This document shows positions 27,193 to 33,244 of a stretch of DNA of 64,000 bases, piece after piece (the first letter of the stretch is position 1; each line of letters starts with the position of its first letter). The position numbers and the translations under genes are program-made. Source of the stretch: an uncultured Clostridia bacterium (GTDB lineage: Bacteria; Bacillota; Clostridia; Christensenellales; Borkfalkiaceae); assembly GCA_904419075.1 (NCBI GenBank), contig CAJFQM010000008.1, positions 62,001 through 126,000 of the forward strand, given 5' to 3'. The notes beneath the pieces are model-generated. The model had not been told where the DNA came from, ran no database searches, and was given only the letters and a program-made list of their open reading frames with translations.

Positions 27193-27639
27193 ATGAAATT
27201 TCTCATCATCAACGGGGTCAATCTCAATCTGACGGGGCTTCGGGAAAAGAGCGTCTACGGCAGCGAATCCCTTTCGGATATCGAAGGAAAAATCGCCGCG
27301 TATTGCGCGCAGAACGGAGACGAAACGGAATTTTTTCAGAGCAACTTCGAAGGAGCGCTCTGCGATAAGCTCCACGAGGTATTTTTGAAGCATTCCTGCG
27401 ACGCGGTCGTGCTCAATGCGGGCGCGTATTCGCATTACAGTTATGCGCTCCGCGACGCGATTGCCGCCATCGATATTCCCGTGGCGGAAGTGCATATGTC
27501 CAATATCTGCGCGCGGGAGACGTTCCGTTCCCACAGCGTATTGTCCGAGGTCTGCCGCGGCGTCGTGTTCGGGTTTGGAGCGGCGAGCTATATCGCCGCG
27601 ATCGCGGGACTCAAAGCGAATTTCGGAGGGCAAAAATAA
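27193..27639 (+). CDS. aroQ: Type II 3-dehydroquinate dehydratase
   Basis: 148 residues. Type II signatures are INGVNLNLTGLREKSVYG, with the catalytic Tyr, NAGAYSHYSYALRDAI, and VHMSNICARETFRSHSV with the catalytic His. The usual Asn-Gly-Pro-Asn is Asn-Gly-Val-Asn here. It dehydrates 3-dehydroquinate as a dodecamer. Its stop directly abuts the aroK start. AGAGGTAACGAT upstream provides the ribosome site. Confidence 0.95.
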   Translation: MKFLIINGVNLNLTGLREKSVYGSESLSDIEGKIAAYCAQNGDETEFFQSNFEGALCDKLHEVFLKHSCDAVVLNAGAYSHYSYALRDAIAAIDIPVAEVHMSNICARETFRSHSVLSEVCRGVVFGFGAASYIAAIAGLKANFGGQK

Positions 27640-28179
27640 ATGAATCTCATTCTTTGCGGCATGATGGGCGCGGGAAAAACGACGGTCGGCGTAAAGATCG
27701 CCGAAGCGACGGGACGGAGATGGTACGACACCGATCAGATGATCGTCGATCGCTACGGCGATATTTCCGATATCTTCGAGTATTACGGGGAAGAGTATTT
27801 CCGCAAGCTGGAATCGGGAATCGTCAAAGAGCTTTCGGAAAAGGATAACCTCGTCATTTCCACGGGCGGCGGGCTTGTCCTCAAACGGGAAAATAACGAG
27901 CTCTTGCAGAAAAACGGAAAAATCGTGTTCCTGCGCGCTTCTTTGGAGACGCTGGTCGGGCGGCTGAGGGTATACGACGACCGCCCGCTCCTGAAAGCGG
28001 AGGCGGGCGGCATCGCCCAGCGGCTTTCGGAGCTCTTAAAAGAACGCGAACCCGTATACGAGCATGTCGCCGATTTTATCGTCGATGTGGACGGAAAGTC
28101 GGCGGACGAGAACGCGCGGGAAGTGATTTCGGTCGTTCGGGAATATCTTCGGGAAACGAACGGGGCGGGTGCGAAATGA
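27640..28179 (+). CDS. aroK: Shikimate kinase
   Basis: 179 residues. Walker A GMMGAGKTTVG, the shikimate-binding DTDQMI and FRKLES, the glycine loop ISTGGGLVLK, and the lid arginine in YDDRPLL identify the enzyme that phosphorylates shikimate. It starts at the base after the aroQ stop and overlaps the following dehydrogenase gene by 4 nt (ATGA). Confidence 0.95.
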   Translation: MNLILCGMMGAGKTTVGVKIAEATGRRWYDTDQMIVDRYGDISDIFEYYGEEYFRKLESGIVKELSEKDNLVISTGGGLVLKRENNELLQKNGKIVFLRASLETLVGRLRVYDDRPLLKAEAGGIAQRLSELLKEREPVYEHVADFIVDVDGKSADENAREVISVVREYLRETNGAGAK

Positions 28180-28874
28180 AAAAGGTGCTTGTCACGGGCG
28201 GAACGCGGGGAATCGGCAGGGATATCGCGCGGGAGTTTCTCAAAAGGGGCTTTTTCGTATGCGCGGCGTATTCCTCGGACGAAGAGAGCGCCGCGGAAAG
28301 CGCCGCGGAAGGGATAGACGTCTTTCGCGCCGACGTCTCCGACGAGGCGCAGGTAAAGGCTTTGTTCGGGCACGTCGGAAACGTGGATATTCTCGTCAAC
28401 AATGCGGGCATTTCCCTGTTCAAACAAATCCAGGACGTATCTTTCGGGGAGTGGAACCGTTTGTTTGCGGTGAACGTCGGGGGCGCCTTTCTCTGTGCCC
28501 GCGAGGCTTCGCGCGCAATGATCGAAAAAAAGAGCGGGCTCATCGTCAACATTTCTTCCGTTTGGGGAGAGGTCGGAGGAAGCTGCGAAAGCGTCTATTC
28601 CGCTTCCAAAGCCGCTTTGCTGGGGTTTACGAAAGCTCTTGCAAAAGAGCTGGGACCTTCGGGAATCCGCGTCAACAGCGTCTCTCCCGGCGTGATAGAT
28701 ACGCGCATGAACGCGCGGCTGTCCGACGGCGATATGGAGGCTCTGCGAGAGGAAATCCCTCTGGAAAGGATCGGGCGCGGGGAGGACGTGGCCAAAGCCG
28801 TATGGTTTCTCTATGAAAACGACTATGTCACGGGCATCGATCTGCCCGTGAACGGGGGATTTTCCATCGTATAA
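28176..28874 (+). CDS. Short-chain dehydrogenase/reductase (FabG-like)
   Basis: 232 residues. Cofactor motif VTGGTRGIGRDIA, NNAGISLF, the catalytic Ser in NISSVWG and YSASK with Tyr and Lys are all present; the C-terminal GIDLPVNGGFSIV is typical of 3-oxoacyl-ACP reductases and related SDRs. It is translationally coupled to aroK but is not a known shikimate enzyme. A role in fatty-acid synthesis or in an unassigned side reaction is possible. Confidence 0.88.
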   Translation: MKKVLVTGGTRGIGRDIAREFLKRGFFVCAAYSSDEESAAESAAEGIDVFRADVSDEAQVKALFGHVGNVDILVNNAGISLFKQIQDVSFGEWNRLFAVNVGGAFLCAREASRAMIEKKSGLIVNISSVWGEVGGSCESVYSASKAALLGFTKALAKELGPSGIRVNSVSPGVIDTRMNARLSDGDMEALREEIPLERIGRGEDVAKAVWFLYENDYVTGIDLPVNGGFSIV

Positions 28875-28981
28875 TAACAAAAAAGTCCCGCCGCTTCCAA
28901 ACGGGAACGGTTCCTATCTTATGATTTGCGTACACGATAAGTCGCGCCGCGGTTTGTCCGAACGGCCGCGGAGGAGAAAAA

Positions 28982-29515
28982 ATGCTGCTTGCGCTGAAAA
29001 GCTGCGGAAAAACGGAATATGAAAAACTGATGAAAATATACGAGGAGAGCAATCGGGAAAACTCCCGCCGATTTTTTCCCGAGTGTACGGAAGAAGAGGC
29101 TTTGAAGAGGACCGAGGCCGCCTTTTCGGAGTATCTCGCTTCGGAATTTTTTCCCGAAGCGGGGAATGTATGCTATGTCCTCGAAGCGGACGGGAAATGG
29201 GTATCCGCTCTTCGGCTGTATGCGCTGTCTCTTTCGCCGAGGTCGTACTATATAGAGGCCTTGGAGACGAGGACGGACGAGCGGAAAAAGGGTTATGCCC
29301 GAACGCTCTTGAAGGGCGTAATTTCTGCTCTTTCGGAACGCGGCGCTTTCGTCGTTCGGGACAACGTGGCCAAAAACAATTTTCCCTCCCTCGCCTTACA
29401 TGAAAAATGCGGCTTCTCCGTCGAGCGCCAATGGGGTTTCGATCCCTTCGGCGGCGGAAAGGATGTGGATTCCTACGGCCTGATTTATAACAGTTCGGCG
29501 CGCCCGCTTCAATGA
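28982..29515 (+). CDS. GNAT-family N-acetyltransferase
   Basis: 177 residues; GGAGGAG lies 4 nt before the ATG. Residues ~85-135 (YYIEALETRTDERKKGYARTLLKGVISAL...) carry the acetyl-CoA loop of GNAT enzymes, here RKKGYA in place of the usual Q/RxxGxG/A, and NFPSLALHEKCGF closes the fold. The substrate is unknown. It overlaps tail-to-tail by 7 nt with the minus-strand gene that follows. Confidence 0.8.
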   Translation: MLLALKSCGKTEYEKLMKIYEESNRENSRRFFPECTEEEALKRTEAAFSEYLASEFFPEAGNVCYVLEADGKWVSALRLYALSLSPRSYYIEALETRTDERKKGYARTLLKGVISALSERGAFVVRDNVAKNNFPSLALHEKCGFSVERQWGFDPFGGGKDVDSYGLIYNSSARPLQ

Positions 29516-29898
29516 CGCTTAAAATATTTTTCCAGACATTGTTCGATAAATTCGTCCGCAATCCCGCTCGTCGGGGTTTGCGGATTTTCTTTTTCCCGCT
29601 TCGGGGGCGGAGAATGGGGCGCGCCGCCGTCGGGATCGTTCGGGGCGCCTGTTCCGTTGGGCGGCGCGTTCGGAGCATTCGGGCCGCCGCTTTGCGGACG
29701 GGAGGGGCGATCGGAACCGTCGGGACCGCCCTCCTGCTTTTTGAACAGGGAAAAAATGTCGGAGAAACGGGAAAGGTCGTTCAGAAATTTCAGCATCTCC
29801 TCGGAGTTTTTCAGCTGTCCCATGAGCGGCTTGATTTTTTCGGGAAAATCCGGGTTTTGCGAAAGATAGTATAACAGCAGCAGCATCATAATTTCCAT
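29509..29898 (-). CDS. Small protein with hydrophobic start and Pro/Gly-rich linker
   Basis: 129 residues from ATG 29898; no ribosome site is visible, while TATATT sits six bases before the ATG. It opens with MEIMMLLLLYYLSQNPDF, then a helical region (~30-60), a long Pro/Gly/Asn/Asp-rich stretch (~62-105) and a short C-terminal helix (IADEFIEQCLEKYFKRH). I do not recognise it. It is divergent from the 29982 gene, and the two may act together. Confidence 0.55.
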   Translation of the reverse strand: MEIMMLLLLYYLSQNPDFPEKIKPLMGQLKNSEEMLKFLNDLSRFSDIFSLFKKQEGGPDGSDRPSRPQSGGPNAPNAPPNGTGAPNDPDGGAPHSPPPKREKENPQTPTSGIADEFIEQCLEKYFKRH

Positions 29899-29920
29899 AC
29901 TAACAATATATGAGCTTGGG

Positions 29921-29966
29921 TTGCGAAAAATTTCCTCCCCGCATAGGATAATGATAAAGTTATCCT
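29921..29966 (+). promoter_or_regulatory. Promoter with inverted repeat for the 29982 gene
   Basis: TTGCGA (29921-29926), 17-nt spacer, TAGGAT (29944-29949). AGGATAA (29945-29951) and TTATCCT (29960-29966) form an inverted repeat that covers the -10 box and could be an operator. Confidence 0.5.
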
Positions 29967-29981
29967 GCAAGGAGGAGACAT

Positions 29982-30296
29982 ATGAGAAGTTTCAAAGATT
30001 ACCGCCCCGAAAATGCGCCTTCGGAAAGCGAGACCCTGAAAAAGGCCGTGACGGCGTCCGATCCCGCATTAGAGAGCTCTGCCGCGGAATTGACGAGGAA
30101 AATCGCCGCGGCCTACAACGGCAAGAACAGCAACGAAATGTTGAGAAATATCCTCAGCGAAGCGGAAAGAAGCAAGCGCGCGGGGACGCTTTCCAATGCG
30201 GAAATAGACGCTTTTTACGAACAATTTTCGCCGCTTCTGGACGGCGGACAGCGCCGTAAATTGAAATCCGTGGTCGAAAGGCTGAAAAGAATCTGA
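29982..30296 (+). CDS. Small helical protein of unknown function
   Basis: 104 residues; AAGGAGGAGA 5 nt before the ATG makes it a convincing gene. It is soluble, charged and mostly helical (LTRKIAAAYNGKNSNEMLRNILSEAERSKRAG; QRRKLKSVVERLKRI). No known family is recognised. It is head-to-head with the low-complexity gene at 29509-29898. Confidence 0.65.
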   Translation: MRSFKDYRPENAPSESETLKKAVTASDPALESSAAELTRKIAAAYNGKNSNEMLRNILSEAERSKRAGTLSNAEIDAFYEQFSPLLDGGQRRKLKSVVERLKRI

Positions 30297-30325
30297 ACCC
30301 GACCGACGGCAGGCGGGCGGAAAAG

Positions 30326-31441
30326 TCAGTTCATTTTTTTCAGGGCGGAAAGGAGTACGTCGATTTCCCTTTTGCGATTGAAATGAGAAAAGCTCACTCT
30401 CACGAGTCCGTCCTCCTCCGTTTTGAGCGCCCTGTGCATTAAAGGCGCGCAGTGCAGTCCGCCGCGGACGGCGACGGAATAGCTCTCCGAGAGTTCCTGC
30501 GCGAGAAATTCCGACTGCACGTCGCGGTGTCCGAACGCGGCGATTCCGCAGGGATTTGGAACGGAATACGCGCGAAAAGAGGACAGCTTTTTCAATCCGT
30601 CAAGAAAATATTCCGTCATGGATAAAAGCTCTTTTCCTATGCTCTCTCCCCGTCCCGAAAGATAGCCCACGCCCTCCAACAGCGAAGATATGGCCGGAAA
30701 GGCCAGCGTTCCCGCTTCCAGAGCGTCGGGATAAAAATCGGGCATGTCGAGGGAGATGCTCTCGCTTCCCGTCCCGCCGAACATTACGGGGCGGGGATTT
30801 ATGCGCTCTGAAAACAGGAGCGCGCCACTGCCCTGTATTCCCATCATTCCCTTATGTCCCGCGATCGCTAAGGCGTCGATTCCCGTCCTTTTCATATCGA
30901 TGGGAATATGCCCTGCGCCCTGTGCTCCGTCGCAGACGAACAATACCTTTTCGGGCAGAAGTTCTTTTATCTCTTTCAGCGGGGGGATTGCGCCCGTGAC
31001 GTTGGAAGCGGAAGTGACGATTGCCATTTTCGTTTCCGGCTTTATCAGGGAAGCGAAGGTTTCGGGACAAATGTTTCCGTCCGTCAACGGACAGACGTCG
31101 TAAGTGATGACCCCGGATTTTTTGAGATATTCGAGAGGACGGAGAACGGAATTGTGCTCCATGCACGTGGTGACGACATGATCGCCCGCCGAAAGCGTGC
31201 CGAAAATAGCGATGTTCAGCGCTTCCGTGCAATTTTTTGTGAAGATTACCCGCTCGAAACCCCGGCCGTTAAAATACTCGTCGAGGGCGTTGCGGCAGTT
31301 CTGTACCACCGCCGCGCAGGCAAGGGAGAGCTTGTGCCCGCTCCTGCCCGGATTCGCGCACAGCTTTACGGCGGAGGTCACCGCGGAAATCACGGCGTCG
31401 GGCTTGCGGCCGCCCGTCGCCGCGTTGTCGAAATAAATCAT
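30326..31441 (-). CDS. Class-V aminotransferase-fold enzyme, cysteine-desulfurase-like
   Basis: 371 residues from the ATG at 31441, 6 nt after AGAGGTG. IYFDNAATGGRKP, the PLP-contact TTCMEHNSVLRPLEYL, VTSASNVTGAI and the Schiff-base region ALAIAGHKGMMGIQGSGALLF match the NifS/SufS/Csd group. The late region PCGIAAFGHRDVQSEFLAQEL and VRGGLHCAPLMHRAL holds the Cys in the position used for sulfur transfer in this group. It may supply sulfur or selenium. It is divergent from a DUF3343 gene, a pairing that supports a S/Se-delivery role. Confidence 0.88.
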   Translation of the reverse strand: MIYFDNAATGGRKPDAVISAVTSAVKLCANPGRSGHKLSLACAAVVQNCRNALDEYFNGRGFERVIFTKNCTEALNIAIFGTLSAGDHVVTTCMEHNSVLRPLEYLKKSGVITYDVCPLTDGNICPETFASLIKPETKMAIVTSASNVTGAIPPLKEIKELLPEKVLFVCDGAQGAGHIPIDMKRTGIDALAIAGHKGMMGIQGSGALLFSERINPRPVMFGGTGSESISLDMPDFYPDALEAGTLAFPAISSLLEGVGYLSGRGESIGKELLSMTEYFLDGLKKLSSFRAYSVPNPCGIAAFGHRDVQSEFLAQELSESYSVAVRGGLHCAPLMHRALKTEEDGLVRVSFSHFNRKREIDVLLSALKKMN

Positions 31442-31458
31442 GAAAGTCACCTCTTTTT

Positions 31459-31472
31459 TTATGAATTCATAA
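31459..31472 (+). promoter_or_regulatory. Perfect 14-bp palindrome between divergent genes
   Basis: TTATGAATTCATAA lies in the 67-nt gap between the cysteine-desulfurase-like gene and the DUF3343 gene. A shared operator or the overlap of two -10 boxes would both fit. Confidence 0.4.
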
Positions 31473-31508
31473 GATATACTATTCCGCCGAGGAGGTAGGT
31501 ATGACATT

Positions 31509-31778
31509 ATGACGATTCTTGCGGTTTTCCGCTCCCGCGCCCAATGTATGGATTACGCGGGGCGTTTATATAAATACGGCGTGGCGGCGCAAACCGTTTC
31601 TGCGCCGAAAGAAGCTCATATCGGCTGCGGGTTGTGCGTAAAGTTCGACTCCGCGGCCATCGTTCGTGCGCAGGCAGTGCTGCGGCTCGGAAAATATTCC
31701 GCTTTCCGAGGCTTTTACAAAATGGAATTCAGAAACGGCCGGGCAAGCGTTTCCCCGTGGCAGCCGACTTATCGGTAG
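31509..31778 (+). CDS. DUF3343 putative Se/S carrier-like protein
   Basis: 89 residues. The pattern MTILAVFRSRAQCMDYAGRLYKYGVAAQTVSAP, then GCGLCVKFD with a Cys pair, and a short C-terminus is that of DUF3343, found beside or fused to YedF/TusA-like proteins. GGAGGTAGG precedes two starts: ATG 31501 opens only ATG ACA TTA TGA, whose stop overlaps ATG 31509. This suggests a minimal coupled leader frame. It probably carries sulfur or selenium from its divergent neighbour; this is inferred from family and context. Confidence 0.8.
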   Translation: MTILAVFRSRAQCMDYAGRLYKYGVAAQTVSAPKEAHIGCGLCVKFDSAAIVRAQAVLRLGKYSAFRGFYKMEFRNGRASVSPWQPTYR

Positions 31779-31856
31779 CGCCGTAAAACGGGAAAAAATC
31801 GAAAAATAAAAATTGAGCTTCGTTCAAGACTTTCGACATAAAATCGGGGAAAAAAC

Positions 31857-31885
31857 TTGCGAAAAGCACGGCGATGTGCTATAAT
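31857..31885 (+). promoter_or_regulatory. Promoter giving a near-leaderless nth mRNA
   Basis: TTGCGA (31857-31862), 17-nt spacer, TATAAT (31880-31885). The ATG at 31895 lies about three bases after the expected transcription start, and no ribosome site exists. Confidence 0.65.
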
Positions 31886-31894
31886 ATTCTCGCT

Positions 31895-32533
31895 ATGAGA
31901 GCTCACGATAAAAAAGCGGCGCTTGCCGAACTTGCAAAACTCTATCCCGACGCGCGCCCCGCGCTTCACTACGGCTCGGCTTACGAACTGCTCGTGGCCG
32001 TAATTCTCTCCGCCCAGTGTACGGACGAGCGGGTGAATAAAGTCACGGAAAAATTATTCGAAAAATATAATACTCCCGCCGCGATGACAGAGCTTTCCCA
32101 AGAACAATTAGAGCACTATATCTTTTCCTGCGGACTTTACAAGACCAAGGCGGAACATATCCTTTCCGCGAGCAGAGATATTCTCGGACGGTTCGGCGGA
32201 AACGTCCCCGACAATATCAAAGATCTCATGAGCCTCGCGGGGGTGGGACGCAAGACCGCGAACGTGGTGTATTCCGTCGCGTTTGGCGGCGACGCCATCG
32301 CCGTGGATACCCATGTGTTCCGCGTCAGCAACCGTTTGGGGCTCGCCAAGGGAAAGACGCCCGCGGAGGTGGAGGACGGACTGCATAAGGCCGTTCCGAA
32401 AGCCGATTGGTCGAAGGCGCATCATTGGCTCATCTATCACGGCAGAAGAGTCTGTCACTCTCAAAAGCCCGACTGCGAACACTGTACGCTGGCGCCTTAT
32501 TGCGATTATTTCAATTTCCCGAAAAAGGCATGA
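31895..32533 (+). CDS. nth: Endonuclease III
   Basis: 212 residues from the ATG at 31895; an upstream in-frame ATG at 31874 lies inside the promoter spacer. The helix-hairpin-helix LMSLAGVGRKTANVV has the catalytic Lys, AVDTHVFRVSNRLG has the catalytic Asp, and the 4Fe-4S loop reads Cys-x6-Cys-x2-Cys-x5-Cys at the C-terminus (CHSQKPDCEHCTLAPYC). It removes oxidised pyrimidines and cuts abasic sites. Its mRNA is predicted to lack a leader, and a hairpin terminator follows. Confidence 0.95.
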   Translation: MRAHDKKAALAELAKLYPDARPALHYGSAYELLVAVILSAQCTDERVNKVTEKLFEKYNTPAAMTELSQEQLEHYIFSCGLYKTKAEHILSASRDILGRFGGNVPDNIKDLMSLAGVGRKTANVVYSVAFGGDAIAVDTHVFRVSNRLGLAKGKTPAEVEDGLHKAVPKADWSKAHHWLIYHGRRVCHSQKPDCEHCTLAPYCDYFNFPKKA

Positions 32534-32551
32534 AACTTCCTTTTTGCGCAT

Positions 32552-32602
32552 AAAACCTCCCTGTTTTCCGCATACTGCGGTTAAAAGACAGGGAGGTTTT
32601 TT
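32552..32602 (+). terminator. Terminator whose 3' arm holds the next gene's ribosome site
   Basis: Arms AAAACCTCCCTGT (32552-32564) and ACAGGGAGGTTTT (32588-32600) pair over 13 bp. Inner TTTT/AAAA and CCGCA/TGCGG (32568-32572, 32576-32580) extend the stem. T6 (32597-32602) then directly abuts the ATG at 32603. GGGAGG, the only ribosome site for that gene, is in the 3' arm. Confidence 0.75.
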
Positions 32603-32806
32603 ATGGAAATCCAAGAAAATGACCGCGCGGAAACGGGTTTGTTCCTCGCCGCGCTGGCAGGGGCGGAAGAACTCGCCGCGAAAAAGGCAAGAGTATATTC
32701 CCGACTCCTCACGGACCCCATTTTGGCTGAGGATATGGAGGCGCTCGCTTCCAGGCACGAACAGAGAAAGGCCGTACTCGATAAACTGGCGGGGGGAAAG
32801 AAATGA
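32603..32806 (+). CDS. Small helical protein, possibly coat-associated
   Basis: 67 residues, charged and helical, with Ala-rich LFLAALAGAEELAAKKARVYSRLL. The GGGAGG site lies within a terminator stem, so translation should depend on read-through or refolding. It overlaps the next gene by 4 nt (ATGA). No family is recognised firmly. The pair's size and helical pattern recall small CotF/ferritin-like spore coat proteins of Clostridia, a weak resemblance. Confidence 0.5.
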   Translation: MEIQENDRAETGLFLAALAGAEELAAKKARVYSRLLTDPILAEDMEALASRHEQRKAVLDKLAGGKK

Positions 32807-33027
32807 AAAACAGCAAACGCGAAATCACGCTCAACGAATGCGACAGCATTAGCGATATGCTCTTTCTCGAAAAATCGCTCATGCGGGAATATTGTACGGC
32901 GGTTTTTTCCGCGAAGAGAAAAGAGGAACGCACCTATCTTACCGATTCCCTTTCCTCCGTGGCGGAGGATATCTTTTTCCTCCAAGACCTGCTCGATTCG
33001 AGACGCGAAGAAAAAATAAAAAAGTAA
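32803..33027 (+). CDS. Small helical protein with CotF-like pattern
   Basis: 74 residues. ITLNECDSISDMLFLEKSLMREYCTAVFSAKR followed by a second helix (LSSVAEDIFFLQDLLDSRREE) resembles the helical repeat of spore coat F-type proteins (DMLxxEKxLxxxY). That identification is tentative. It is translationally coupled to the 32603 gene and followed by a 12-bp hairpin. Confidence 0.55.
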   Translation: MKNSKREITLNECDSISDMLFLEKSLMREYCTAVFSAKRKEERTYLTDSLSSVAEDIFFLQDLLDSRREEKIKK

Positions 33028-33040
33028 GAAAATTGAGAAA

Positions 33041-33068
33041 AAGCGGAGAAACTACTGTTTCTCCGCTT
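33041..33068 (+). terminator. Hairpin after the small-gene pair
   Basis: AAGCGGAGAAAC (33041-33052) and GTTTCTCCGCTT (33057-33068), a 12-bp perfect stem with loop TACT. It is followed by AAAAAATAG instead of a T-run, so it works better on the opposite strand or as an RNA 3'-end stabiliser. Confidence 0.5.
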
Positions 33069-33244
33069 AAAAAATAGTATACATTTTTTCCCGAATATGC
33101 TATTATAACATAGACAAGCTATGTCGGAAAGGGAGAGAAAATCCCGATAAATATTTCTTGCTTCCGCCCGACGCGGACAAGAGGAGTTTTCAGGGGGAAA
33201 ATATCGAAATACGAGATGACAAAAACTCTGTTTCGGAGGAAGGT

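Noticed and set aside
28875-28981. Small gene between the SDR and the acetyltransferase
   Set aside because: Only 107 nt with no start codon plus ribosome site other than that of the acetyltransferase.
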